A stretch of 64,000 bases of DNA from Carya illinoinensis (lineage: Eukaryota; Streptophyta; Magnoliopsida; Fagales; Juglandaceae), in the NCBI RefSeq assembly GCF_018687715.1, contig NC_056762.1, forward strand, positions 16,102,364 to 16,166,363, written 5' to 3'. Shown here piece by piece: positions 11,027-23,000 of this stretch; position 1 is the stretch's first letter, and each line of letters opens with the position of its first letter. The notes beneath the pieces are model-generated. The model was not told the origin of the DNA. It ran no database searches and saw only the letters and a program-made list of their open reading frames with translations. Both the position numbers and the translations under genes were made by a program.

Positions 11027-14000
11027 TGTAACAGCCTACTAGAAATTTAGTAAATGAATTTCTTTGGACTTTAGTAATGTAGTGAAAACCCCATAAATGT
11101 CTCGTGAATCAAGAAATCGTATAGGTTTTAGTCTGTTAGCTTAACTAGTTTCTTACCTACTTTGGGGATAGAAACACAGTTTTATTTATTTGAGATACTT
11201 AAGAGTATGAGATTGAGAAACATTTTGTATCATTAGTCTTAAAAGAATATTTAGAATTTTTTAGTGCAATAATGCATTTTTCATTTTTCAGAGTAGAGTT
11301 GTTTGAAAATCCCTTTTGATTTAATTGAGGCACTTAGGAGTCAAAATTTTCAAAAATGAATTGCACTATTAGGTTCATAGGATTATTTAGAATTTTATGG
11401 TACAAAGTGTATATTTGTCATTTTCGAAGTGAATAGTAACATCTGTGATACAGCGGTGTGGCACTCAATCTAGTCAATTTTTAAGTCACAGTGTGGATTA
11501 TCCAAATCAATCTAGAGAAATTTTATTTGAACACATGGCAATATTTTAGCCACACTTGGTGAATACTATAAGATACTTGGCATTAAGAGAAACCATGAGA
11601 TGGAAATATGAAAGAAATCAAGAAAAATCAAGGATTGTGATCATGCTACGTAAGCCAAACACTATTCCATCCAATCATTCAAGTGTGTGCCAAAACAAAG
11701 AGGGTTTCAACCCTAGTAAAATCCCAAATCTTTAAGATTCAATTGAAACCCCAAAATCTTGGTGAAAGCTGAAATCCTAAAAGGTTTCTCTAAACCCCCA
11801 AATGGTTACCCAAATCCTAAATGTTGGCCAGTTTTAGCTTAGTGTTTAATCACTAGATTAAATCACTTTCACTCACTATTAACCACTCAAATTCATGTCA
11901 TTACACCCTTATTTATTCTTTTATACCTTGGTAAGTTCATTGGAGTAAAAGAATTGGAGTTGGGCTTGTTGGGAACTGAAGCCCTAAACCAATCCCTCTT
12001 GAAGTCATATATGAGGCCAATCGATTTAGGCCTATTAAGGCCTACCAAAAAGCACCACCTAAGCAAGGCTTCTTGAGGGTGTTTCCCCCATTTTCCTAGG
12101 TGTACTTTCACTACCCATGTCAACCCAAATATTAGCTTATGGGAGGTCAATCAGCCACCTCAACACCAACTACCCTATGGCAACTTCCAAAGTTAAAAGC
12201 CATGTGCTACTGCCCATGGTTTTGGCTGAAAAAACCACCATCAAGTGGTCACCCTCACATCCTCTCTCAACCCTCCTGCCCTAAATAAGTCTTCATGGCT
12301 TGCTCTTCATGCTTTGGTCACTTTAACTTTGCTTTCTTGGAGAGAACTCAAGAGGAGATTTTAGACAGTATTTCTAACCATTTTTTCTTGATTGTTTTAA
12401 TCATGTTTAAGTAGGTCTCATGAAACTAACTTCATATAAGTTGTTCTTCTTTGAGTATAGTTTCCATTTATGTATTTTATGTGGTTTTTTATGTATATTT
12501 GATAAGTGGAAAGTATGTTTAAGCATGCAAAGGTCTTACTGGGTGATAGTCTGGATATTGTATGAAATTTTGATTTATTTGATGAAGTTTTTGGCAAGAT
12601 CTTGATCTGATATTTTTATGATTTAGATTTAATGTGTTAACATGCAAGTTTTATCTAGATTGTTGCATGTTAAGAGATCTTATTAAGATTTTTGCATGAT
12701 TTTAGAATGTTGGAAACTAGAGGTGTAAAAGTAGTTTGTGTTTTGAGAAAGTATCGATCTTTTGTTATAAAATCATGATCATATGGTCTTGATATTCACA
12801 TATGTTGATATTTTTACGTTTATCTATATATTAGGAAGTTAGTTTTGGAGATTAATGGTTTTGATCTTGATGAAATGAATTTTTATGCATACTAAGGTTT
12901 GGTTAGGACATAATCTTGAGGCTCACAAGTTGTTTTAAGTTTTTATGAATTTTCACCATGTGATCCTAGGTTTTGTGCTTAGATAAAGTTTAGAACTTGA
13001 AATTGAGGTATATAATGTTATTTCTTAAAAATTTATTTCACGAGAAATTTGGATTTAGTGGTTTGATCTAAAATCAAAGTATGTGGTACTCGGTTGTGAA
13101 GTTAGTGTGCAAACTTATTGTGTTGGGTGATGTTTTGTGACTTTGGTGGTCTTTGATCTATTTGTTCAAGCATTTTAATTCTTATAATTGACTTATGCAT
13201 GTTAAGAGTATGTTTATGGACTTTCGGAATCCTTGGAGTTTATTGGAAAGGAAATAGTCTAAGTGCGTCAAAGAGTTGTTTGAGATTTGGTGTTTTAAAA
13301 TTTTCTTAGCATGAGGAATTTATGCATTTTGTGCAATGTATATTCTATGGTCTTAGTACGATTCTTTAAAAAATAAGATGTGTTTTTTTAAGTATTGCAT
13401 AAATCGGTTTCAGCAAAAAAGTTGAAGTTGAAATAATTGTAACAAAAATCAATGATTTTAGTCCTAGTATGTTTTGGCCTAAGCATAGTTCTTATAATAG
13501 TGATGTGTTTTAAATTTTTTTGAATAGATATTTAGATTTAAAAGAAAATTTACATGATGAATGTAAATTTTGGTGAGTGTTGAAGTTAAAATGAAAAATC
13601 ATTAATTTAGGGATAAAATGATCATTTTTCCATTAGTAGATGGGTAAAATGGTAATTTTACCATAAATCAATGATTTTATATTTCTAAATATTTTAGTGA
13701 GAAAGTTTTTATCCCTTAGAAAGATCTCCTTTCAGTTCACGTTATTTCATGCTATTTTTTCGTTATGCTATAGTCACTGTAAGTTGGCCTCTAACTTACT
13801 TCTAGGATAATTTATGTATGATGGTAAGAAACCATCATTCATGTTTGTTATACTTATATACATGTTTTGTTATGCATGCCTTGTTTTCAATACAAATATG
13901 TACTTATTTGTTATATGTTATATCGTGTTATGCCATACCACTAGTCACACAAACATGTCTCATCATGTTATGCCATGTCATGAGTTATACGAATCCATCA

Positions 14001-14600
14001 AGAAATGTTTTACAAGTTTAGTCATTTTACATCCACATACGGTCCAATTATTGTTCAAATCATTATTATTGACATCATGGAAACTCCATAAGACAAGAAC
14101 ATCATGGTAACTCCACAAGACAAGAATACATTTCAATTCAATTGAGTTCACATTCAAATTCAGTACATGTCAGTTTCAGTTCACGTTATGTTTAATTCAC
14201 ATTCAAATTTAGTTCAATTTAGTTATGTTTCATGTTAGTTCAATCCATGCAAGTTTACACGTTATATTAGCACATGTCATGCTATTTTTCTAAGTCATGT
14301 CATGTTCATTCATGTTCACGTCAGCATTCATATCTTTTTATTGTCATGCATGTATCTATAAACTACTAGTTTAAGTTGGTTAACTTGTTGAGATTTTCTT
14401 ACTTGGTAGTCTATGTCAAGACTTTGAAAATGAGCAAAGGATCACCTGGAGGAGGTTGCTTAGGCCACGATGTGATGACGAGGAGCTTATCATTTCAATG
14501 TTCCAATTTTTAGATAGGATTATGAATATCTTATCAGAGTTGTGTGAGCTACTCATCGCGCTAGCCTATTGTTAGATGCAATGCAGCTACGAGGGTAGGT
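11027..14600 (+). mobile_element. Long solo LTR, plus strand, left part
   Basis: It starts TGTAACAGCCTACTAGAAA. The same start is found inverted at 24960 (TGTAAAAGCCCACCAGAAA), and similarity between the two copies continues for about 3.5 kb. The inner sequence near 13550-13810 matches the reverse complement of 21020-21270. There is no coding region. Near 14380 a TTGTTGAGATTTTCTTACTT stretch marks the probable R region. The LTR is interrupted at 14600 by the minus-strand copy and resumes at 24966. Total length without the insertion is about 3.6 kb. It is probably a solo LTR of a gypsy family with unusually long LTRs. Confidence 0.65.
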
Positions 14601-15746
14601 TGTGACACCCTAAAATTCTATTTGGGATCAGACAGACTTTGAAGTGTAGGACATGCAACACAAGGTTACCTAACTCCATTCATGAAGATACAATGCACCA
14701 CCTAGTATGCACCTAGCAATATGCAGTACTCACAGTAGATAATTTTTTTTCTTTGAGCAATACATAAAGTACTGGAATGCTAATCCCTAACTTAACTACT
14801 TATCCATAACTATTCACATATACCAAATTCACATAAACTATTTAGAGACTAGTTTTAAACCATGTATGAACAAAAGTAGGGTTCCTACAATATAGGCTCT
14901 CTCAAACCTCAAAAGAAAAGTATTTAGTATAGATTATAAATATCTTAATCCTCATCCTGAAGTTCCCAAAATTTCTATAATCTCCTCCAAAATTCCCGCG
15001 ATATTCTTCTCTAGCAGTATAGTAATATTCATATAAAAACCTACTGGTTGGAAACGATTGCCTATAGTAAAATTAGTACTACTCAGTTCTAGTCATTCCA
15101 ACCTTAGCCTGGTCTAGTTTGGTTCAATTGATCCCTGTCATAGTACCTACCATTCCAGGAAAAATGGTAGTTGAAACTACCACAGTGAGATTTGATCACC
15201 AATCTTAGCAAGTTAACAAACAACTTAAACTGACAGTTTAAAGATGCATGTATCATAGTAAAAGTATCATTACAAACGTTATTATGAATAAGCATGGCAT
15301 AACTTGACAAATAACATGATATGTACTGACATGACTTGAACTGACATGAAATAAACTTGACATAAAGCTAAATGTGAAACTGAACATGAAATGAACTTGA
15401 ACTAATGTGAACTAAACTGAAATTGGACATGAACTAAATTGAACATTAAATAATATGAATATGTTGAACATTAAATAATATGAATATGAACGTGAAAGAC
15501 ATGAATTTGGAATCTTGTTCAATAATTGAACATTATTAATAAAAGTGACAATGTAGTGTGCTACACGACTCACCTTGAACCATGTGTCCCTGTGGATTAC
15601 CGCATCACAACATAGATATCTACACTAACTCTGAGTGTGTTAACATATTTATCAATTCACAAGTATCTTCACCTGCTATGAAAAATGTAATATACGTATC
15701 CCATGATAGGTATCTGCACTAGCATGAGTACATATAACATGAAATT

Positions 15747-16551
15747 TGATGGGCCCCAAGGTGGACCAAGTTGTAAAGAGCCTTTGCAAGTTTCAGATGG
15801 GTTAATTACAAGATTAAGAGCTAGGAAGATCAAGGAAGCTATGCATGGATAGGGGTGCAATCCACTTGAGACGTATTTAGTAAGAGCCCAATATTCAAGA
15901 TGGGCTTGAGAGGAGGAGATCCAGTTTTCATCCACGTGATATGCTACGAAAGACACAACTTGGACTTATTGTTATTGAAGGTCTTGGACTTATTTATTTC
16001 AAAAGAAGAGTTTATTTTATTAGTTTAGAATAAGTGGGCTTGAGGATGGTGGCCAGACATATGTCTTACTTCTATTGAATTAGGGTTTTTGGGAAGGCCT
16101 TGTATTTTGGCCAAGGGCATATTTGAAAATTTATTATTTAAAGTGAACTAGGGTTTTAGAAGTACTGTAGCCTGGGTACTGTTCACGCTGCAGTACCTGC
16201 GGCTCACTTAGGGTTTTGGGGATTGTTATTTAAACCAGTTGTAGTCTCGTTTGAGAGGGTAAGACATTTTTTTATTGAATTTTCATTGTGAGTGAGTTTT
16301 CTCCTCTGGTTCTTAATTGAACTCTTGAACTTATCAAAGGTAAATCACAACCTTTGTGGCGTTTCTCCTTGTAATTTGGGTTCTTGAGACAGGATTTCAT
16401 TGGGTTTAAATTTTAATATAATCTAGGTTTTTGAAACGAGATCTCAACGGGTCTAAATTCTCCATCCATAGACTTGAGTTTGGTGTTCTTGGGTTTGTTT
16501 TTTCCAATATTGTTGTTGGGTTTCGAAGCAAGTCGATTGTGGTTCACATCA
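15747..16551 (+). repeat. 5' LTR of Ty3 element 2
   Basis: Starts TGATGGGCCCC and ends GTTCACATCA. Closely matches 19646-20451. A TATA-like TTATTTAAACC lies at 16226-16236, followed by the probable transcript start. The first part also matches the last gag-pol-proximal bases beside the purine tract, as usual for this family. Confidence 0.93.
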
Positions 16552-16570
16552 TTTGGTATTCAGAGCAAGG
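16552..16570 (+). other. Primer binding site of Ty3 element 2
   Basis: TTTGGTATTCAGAGCAAGG directly follows the LTR. It matches the Met-tRNA complement TGGTATCAGAGC apart from one inserted T. Confidence 0.8.
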
Positions 16571-17403
16571 TTTCCAATCAGGTCTGATTCTATCTTTTTA
16601 ATTATTGTATCGTTAATTCTAGGGTTCAATGTTCTAGGATTGCCAAAAAAAAAAAAACATAAAAATTCATTTTTCCTAGGGCTGCCAAAATTTGCACCAT
16701 CTAGGATTTGAAATTTCTAGGGTTTCATTGATTCCCTTATGATTCCTTGTCAATTTGTATGTGTTTGAATTCAATTGTTTGATTATCACTTTTGAATATT
16801 TCTGTTCGTGGTTGAATTGTTGAGAAAAGAAAAAAAAAAAGGAAAGGAAAAGAAAAGAAAAGAAAAGAAAGGAAAGAAAAAATTTGAAAAAAAAGGAAAA
16901 CAAGTTTGAAAAAAAAAAGAAGAGAAAGAAAAGGATTTTGGGTATAGGATGTTTGAAATACTTTGCCATATGAAATTAAGTGTCTTGGCATTGATTGAGC
17001 GTTATCTTTAAAGGGCTTGAATAAATCTATCTAGTTGGTATCTTGTCTTATAGTTACCCTTCCATTCCAATAATTTCCTTATTTTCCTTGTCGTTTTATT
17101 CCTTCCGTATTTCTCTTATTCTTGTTTTTAGGACCTAATTATTACTTGGGATAAAACAAGATTATATTGTCTTGATTTAGTTCAATTAGTTTTGAAAGAA
17201 CTTGAGTGGGAAAACTCTTGAAGTAAAAGCCAAGAGAGTGTGAGATCATTATCTGAAAAAAACCAATTTAGAGTAAAACACGAGTGGAGTGCCATTATTT
17301 GAGTGTAAACACGTAAGGGAGAGCGTGTGAGGTCTTTTTCCACTAACATTCTTTTTGTGCAGCACATACAATGTCTCATTAAAGTGACTCATAACTAAAG
17401 GGG
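16571..17403 (+). other. Leader of Ty3 element 2
   Basis: Untranslated leader between primer site and gag. It contains a long A/G tract near 16825-16935. A matching leader with a similar tract lies at 56073-56890 in Ty3 element 3, so this is a family trait. ORFs here are low-complexity artefacts. Confidence 0.7.
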
Positions 17404-18048
17404 ATGTCAAATAATTCATTTGTGTTGCAAGCCATGCAACAACAACTTGAGTGGTTAAATTTGAAGTTGGGGAAAGTGAGGGATAAGATGGATCAACAAG
17501 GTGCGTTGATTAGAACTCTGCAAAGTGGGGGAGATAGGAGGAGACATAAGCTTAGTATTGAACATGAGTATAAGAATCAGAAGTGTGGTGAGTCTCTTGC
17601 TGTCAAGCGTGCTCTCAATACACAAAGTAAAATAGATGATACAGAGCAGCAGAGAGAGAAAATTTTTCATACTAGATGCCACATCAGCAACAAGGTATGT
17701 AGTATGATCATTGATGGGGGAAGTTGTACTAATGTTGCTAGCACTACTTTAGTTGAGAAATTGAATTTACCTACCTTGAAACACCATAGACCATACAAGT
17801 TACAATGGTTGAATGATTGTGGGGAGGTTAGGGTAAATAAGCAAGTGTTAGTTTCTTTTTCAATTGGGAGATACAAGGATGACGTACTTTGTGATGTTGT
17901 GCCTCTGCATGCTGTCCATATTTTGATAGGGAGGCTGTGGCAGTGTGATAGGAGAGTGATCTATGATGGGTTTAGAAACATGTATTGTTTTGAAAATGAT
18001 GGAAAAAGAATCAAACTTGCTCCTTTTAACTCCAACACAGGTCCATGA
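17404..18048 (+). pseudogene. gag-protease fusion ORF of Ty3 element 2
   Basis: The frame is open for 214 codons. Residues 1-55 match the gag N-terminus (SFVLQAMQQQ and a coiled-coil-like stretch), as at 56940. After about residue 58 it jumps to the sequence before the protease (GESLAVKRALNTQ). The gag core and zinc knuckle are missing compared with element 3. The aspartic protease domain is then intact, with SMIIDGGSCTNVAS near residue 103; the catalytic Asp is followed by Gly-Gly rather than the common Ser/Thr-Gly. It ends by frame change before the charged linker. The product, if made, would be a protease with a short gag tag. Confidence 0.85.
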
Positions 18049-19645
18049 GGACCAACTGAAATTGAAAAGTGAGGCTGATCAAAAAAGAAAGAGAAAAAGT
18101 GAGATTGATAAAAAAAAAAAAAAGAGTGAAAGTGAGATTGAGAAAAAAAGAAATAGTGAGGCCAAAACCTCAAGAGAAGGAGAGAGTGAAGAAAAAACAG
18201 AGAGTGAAAATGAAAAAGAGTGAAAGGAAAAAAGAGAGTGAAAAGAAAAATGAGAGTGAAAAGAAAAGTAGGAGTGAAGAAAGTGAGAGAAAAACAAAAA
18301 GAGAAGTGAGTTTTTATGCTAAGGGGAATTTTACTACTAACGGATTTAATGAATCTTCGCCTAGTATTGTTATCTCTTTGTTGCAGGGATATAAGGTCGT
18401 AATTCCTTGCAGAGTGTTTAGTGGATTGCCACCTCTTAAAGAGATAGAGCATTACATTGATTTTATGCCAGATGCAACAATCCCTACCCGACCTTTCTTT
18501 GAAGAACATAAGTCCTTGACGCACTTGAAGGGACAAGGTAAGTTGAATAGAATTCATGCCAAGTGGGTTCAATTCATTGAGACATTTCCTCATGTAATTC
18601 AGTATATACATGGTAAGAAAAATTTTGTGTTTGATGCTTTAGCAAGAAGGTATGTCCTTGTCATCATTTTAGATACAAAATTATTGAGACTTGAATATGA
18701 TAAGAAATTGTATGTTATTGATAATGGCTTGGCTAGTGCGTATAGAGTATGTGAGAAAGCATCGTTTGGTAAGTTCTATAGACTAGATTGGTACTTGTTT
18801 AGAGAGAAAATACTTTGTGTGCCTACTACTAGTCTTATGCGTGAGTTGCTTGTGCATGGATGTGGTTTTTCAGGACATTTTGATATAAAGAGGACTTTAG
18901 ACGTGTTGCATGATCATTGGTGGGAGTACTACTTGCCATTCATTAAGTTTGCATATAGTTGGAGATGTTACTTTGGTATAAAGAATATTTTAGGCATATT
19001 GCATGAACATTGGTGGGAGTATTGTTTCCCATTCATTGAGTTTGCATATAATTGAAGTGGTCACTTTGGTGTAAAGAAGAGTTTAGGCGTATTGCATGAA
19101 TGCTTTTGGGAGTATGGTTTGCCATTCATTGAGGTCGCATATAATTTGAGTGGTCATTTTGGTGTAAAGAAGAGTTTACGCGTATTACATGAAAACTTTT
19201 GGGAGTACAGTTTACCATTCATTGACGTTGCATATAATTTGAGTGATCATTTTGGTGTAAGGAAGACTTTAGATGTGTTTCATGAACAGTTGTGCGAGTA
19301 TCATTTTCCATTCATTGAATTGTTGCATGAACGTTTGCAAGAGTATCATTTGTCATTATTAGAGTTTTCATATAATAAGACCATGCATACTACTATTTCT
19401 CATTCATCTTTTGAAGTTGTTTTTGCCTTTAATCCACTTATTCCTTTTGATTTAATGCCTTTACCTGTTGATGACAGAAGTAGCTTGGATGGACATTTCC
19501 AAATTCTTGATAAAATTAATGATACTTCATATCTAGTTGATCTTCCAGGTAAGTATCATATGTTTGCTATTTTCAATGTTACTGATATTTTTCCCTTTGA
19601 TCCAGGTGGTGATTCGAGGACGAATCCTTTTGAGGAGAGGGGGAA
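18049..19645 (+). pseudogene. pol: Collapsed pol remnant of Ty3 element 2
   Basis: The frame first gives a Lys/Glu/Ser-rich linker (18063-18310), then the region just before RT (GLPPLKEIEHYIDFMPDATIP). RT itself is gone: the frame passes straight into the end of RNase H ([23 protein letters not shown]). An integrase N-terminal part follows (REKILCVPTTSLMRELL), then the 93-bp repeat array. The end of the integrase core (TISHSSFEVVF), a tail (FQILDKINDTSYLVDLPG) and NPFEERGNDG leading to the purine tract close it. A TGA lies at 19053-19055. No catalytic RT or integrase residues remain. Confidence 0.88.
18870..19376 (+). repeat. 93-bp tandem repeat made from two integrase fragments
   Basis: Five full units of exactly 93 bp start at 18870, 18963, 19056, 19149 and 19242, and a partial unit runs 19323-19376. 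Each codes for 31 residues of the pattern SGHFGVKKSL-VLHE--WEY-LPFIE-AYNL. The first half is the integrase zinc-finger region (GHFG...LHEH) and the second half is from after the catalytic core (WEYHLPFIEFAYN). The roughly 150 residues that normally separate them, including the two catalytic aspartates, are absent. Unit length is a multiple of three, so the frame is kept apart from one TGA ending unit 2. The fusion must have come first and the amplification later. Confidence 0.93.
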
Positions 19646-20451
19646 TGATGGGCCCCAAGGTGGACCAAGTTATAAAGAGCCTTTGCAAGTTTCAGATGGG
19701 TTAATTACAAGATTAAGAGCTAGGAAAATCAAGGAAGCTATGCATGGATAGGGGTGCAATCCACTTGAGACGTGTTTAGTAAGGGCCCAATATTCAAGAT
19801 GGGCTTAAGAGGAGGAGATCCAGTTTTCATCCACGTGATATGCTACGAAAGTCACAACTTGGACTTATTGTTATTGAAGGCCTTGGACTTATTTATTTCA
19901 ATAAAAGAGTTTATTTTATTGGTTTAGAATAAGTGGGCTTGAGGATGGTGGCCCAGACATATGTCTTATTTCTATTGAATTAGGGTTTTTGGGAAGGTTT
20001 TGTATTTTGGCCAAGGGCATATTTAGAAAGTTAATATTTAAAGTAAAATAGGGTTTTAGAAGTACTGTAGCCCGGGTACTGTTCACGCTACAGTACTCGC
20101 GGCTCACTTAGGATTTTGGGGATTGTTATTTAAACCACTTGTAGCCTCGTTTGAGAGGGTAAGACATTTTTTTATTGAATTTTCATTGTGAGTGAGTTTT
20201 CTGCTCTTGTTCTTAATTGAACTCTTGAACTTATCAAAGATAAATCACAACATTTGTGGTGTTCCTCCTTGTAATTTGGGTTCTTAAAACGGGATTTCAT
20301 TGGGTCTAGATTTTAATATAATTTAGGTTTTTGAAACGAGATTTCAACGGGTCTAAATTCTCCATCTATAGACTTGAGTTTGACATTCTTAGGTTTGTTT
20401 TTTCCAATATTGTTGTTGGGTCTCAAAACGAGTCGATTGGAGTTCACATCA
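19646..20451 (+). repeat. 3' LTR of Ty3 element 2
   Basis: Closely matches 15747-16551, starting TGATGGGCCCC after the purine tract and ending GTTCACATCA. It is followed by target copy AAATT. TATA-like TTATTTAAACC recurs near 20126. Confidence 0.93.
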
Positions 20452-20799
20452 AAATTGAAAGTGTGGGAGGCACCATCAATATTAGTGTCTGATTTTGCTC
20501 CAGTGACCACTTAATTAGGCCTCATTCAAAACCTGTTGATTTTTACTTTGTCAATCCAGGGAATTTCACACTAGTTTAAACACTCCACCATAAATAAAGG
20601 AGTTCAAGTAGGATATTACTTCATCTAGCACTTAGATTCGTGATAAATATAAACAAACTTGACTGATGTGGAAATACTGTTTTCGAGACACACTTTATAC
20701 TCGAGACATGACGTGACATAAAATGAAAGGCTTGACGTAACGTAACATGACAAATACATGAGATGAATGACATGTCATAACATGAAATAGAAAAACATT

Positions 20800-20940
20800 T
20801 GGTGACACAATAAAATGTGCAACAAATAAATATTTTGTGACATGAGAAAATGTATAACAGATAAACATTTTATGATATGATAAAATGTGTAATAGATAAA
20901 CATTTTGTGACATGATAAAATGTGTAACAGATAAACATTG
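20800..20940 (-). repeat. Short tandem repeat, about 36-bp unit
   Basis: About four imperfect copies of a unit containing AAAATGTGTAACAGATAAAC and TTTTGTGACATGAT, inside the minus-strand long LTR. The plus-strand copy has no such expansion at the matching place. Confidence 0.8.
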
Positions 20941-21816
20941 TAGTGACGTGGTATAACATGGGATATATAAGAACATGAATAACTGTTCTATTACCAACAC
21001 ACATACACAATAATCTGATAGTAAGTTAGAAGCTAACTTACAGTGATCGTAGCATGACGAATTAAAATGCGTGAAATACAAGAAAATGTATGGAGAAATG
21101 TCTAACCATCAGAAACTCCTCACTAACAGTTTAGAAATATAAAAATGCTGACATAGAGTACAATTACCATTTTACCCATCTACATGTAGAAAAATGACTA
21201 TTTTACTCCTAACTTAAGGATTTCACATCCTAACTTCAAAACTTACCAAAATTTACATTCTTCATATAAATTTCTTCCTAAATCTGAATATTTAATTAGA
21301 AAAATTTAAAACCTATCACCGCTAGATCAAACATGCATGGGCCGAAACATGCATAGGCTAATTTTTGTTACAATTCTATCAAACCTCATTTTTAATACTT
21401 AAACTGAGATATTGCAACATACAAAATCATATCCTATGCTCATATAACATACTAAAATGACCAACAAAACTTTCATCACAAAAACTACAAATTTCTTCAA
21501 TACAAACTTCAAGTTTTTAAGCTTAAGCACAACCCATGGTTTTCAAGGTTTTATCTCTTTTTCAAACAACTCCAAGAACTCCAAAATTTCAATAACATAC
21601 TTCCAATACGCTCTTAAGAACTACCATGCTTTATATCATCAAACCAAAATCACAAATATCTAACTACAAGCATTCGGCCTTTAACACTTCACCAAAACCG
21701 AATTCTATATAATTTGATTTTGATCAAACAATTAGATCTAAAATACTTCATGAAATAAATCACAATTCAACAGCATCATATGGTTAATAATCAAGTCCTA
21801 GAATAGACTAAGCTAG

Positions 21817-22026
21817 GTTTGGATACAAAGATAATTTTAACTTATCTCACCTCATCTCATTTCATCATTATAACTTTCCCAAATTTTCACACAAAGTATA
21901 ATAAAAAATTCAACTTTTTCAAATTTTAAAACAATAATACTATTTAAAAAATAATATTCTAACAAAATTTTATTCAACTTTCAAATTTCATCTAAAACCA
22001 TCTCATCTCATGTCACTATTCAAACG
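21817..22026. mobile_element. MITE, GTTTGGATA termini
   Basis: About 210 bp, AT-rich, starting GTTTGGATAC and ending TATTCAAAC, with CATCTCATCTCATGTCACT next to the right end. It is absent from the matching place in the plus-strand long LTR, so it is a separate insertion. A relative lies at 63166. No coding potential. The superfamily is unknown to me; hAT-like is a guess. Confidence 0.7.
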
Positions 22027-23000
22027 TTACCAAGCATTAAATTTAAGATCACATGGCAAAATTTACATCAAAACATAGATCTAGAGGGGAATGGACATGG
22101 AAGACTTTTAAATATCTGGAAGGGTGATAGGCAGTGTGTGAAAAACACTTTAGTAATGGGGTATCAGCCAAAACTAGGGGCAAAACCAACCTATGGTTTT
22201 CTGCCAACAGCTGCTGTGTGAGAGGGACGAGTGAGGTGGCCCAATTTCCTCCACAAGCCTTGCCTTGGGCAGTGATAGGCCAGACTGCAATGATAGGGGG
22301 AAATTTTCTCCACAAGCCTTGCATTGGTGGCTCAATTTCTTGGGCCTTAATGGGTCTTAACTGAATGGGCTTCCATTTAGGGTTTCAATGGGATTTGGGT
22401 TACTATCAAGTCCAAATCTAATTTTTCTTAGCCGAATAAAATTACTAAAGTTTAAAAGAATAAATAAGGATATAATAATATGAATTTGAGTGATTAATAG
22501 CATGTGAAAGTGATTTAATCAAGTGATTAAACACTAAGCTAAAATTGGGTTCAATTAGGGTATAGTGGCAAACTTTGGGGTTTGGGGTTTTGATTTTCAC
22601 CAAATTTTGGGGTTTCAATTGGATTCCAAGTGTTTGAGCTTCCACTAAGGTTGAAACCCTCTTTGGTTTGGTACAAATTGGATGGTTGTGTGGAATAGGG
22701 TTTTGCTTATGCGACATGATCACAAAGCTTGTTCCCTTCACATTTTCCATCTCATAGTTCCTCTTGGTGCCAAGTGTCCAATAATATTCACCAAGCATGG
22801 CTAAGATCTTGTTAATTTTTCAAATAAAATTTTTCTAACCTAATTTGGACATTTCACACTGTAATTTTGAAAACATTGATCTAGGTGCCAACATCGAGGC
22901 GACTATTCACTCCGAAAAAATGTGAAAATAACTTTGCACCATAAAATCCTAAATATTCATATGAAACTAGGAGTGTACTTCATTTTGCAAACTTCAACTC

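Larger units (their letters stand above)
15747..20451 (+). mobile_element. Internally deleted Ty3/gypsy retrotransposon
   Basis: The structure is complete but the coding part is gutted. LTRs are 805 and 806 bp, a Met-tRNA primer site follows the first, and a purine tract GAGGAGAGGGGGAA (19632-19645) precedes the second. The target duplication AAATT is perfect (15742-15746 and 20452-20456). Gag is fused to protease by deletion, most of RT is gone, and integrase has collapsed into a tandem repeat. The element could at most have moved with proteins from a relative such as the one at 55-62 kb. Confidence 0.93.

Noticed and set aside
17961..18611. Minus-strand ORF of 216 codons with Phe/Leu runs
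   Set aside because: Antisense of the Lys/Glu-rich linker of Ty3 element 2.
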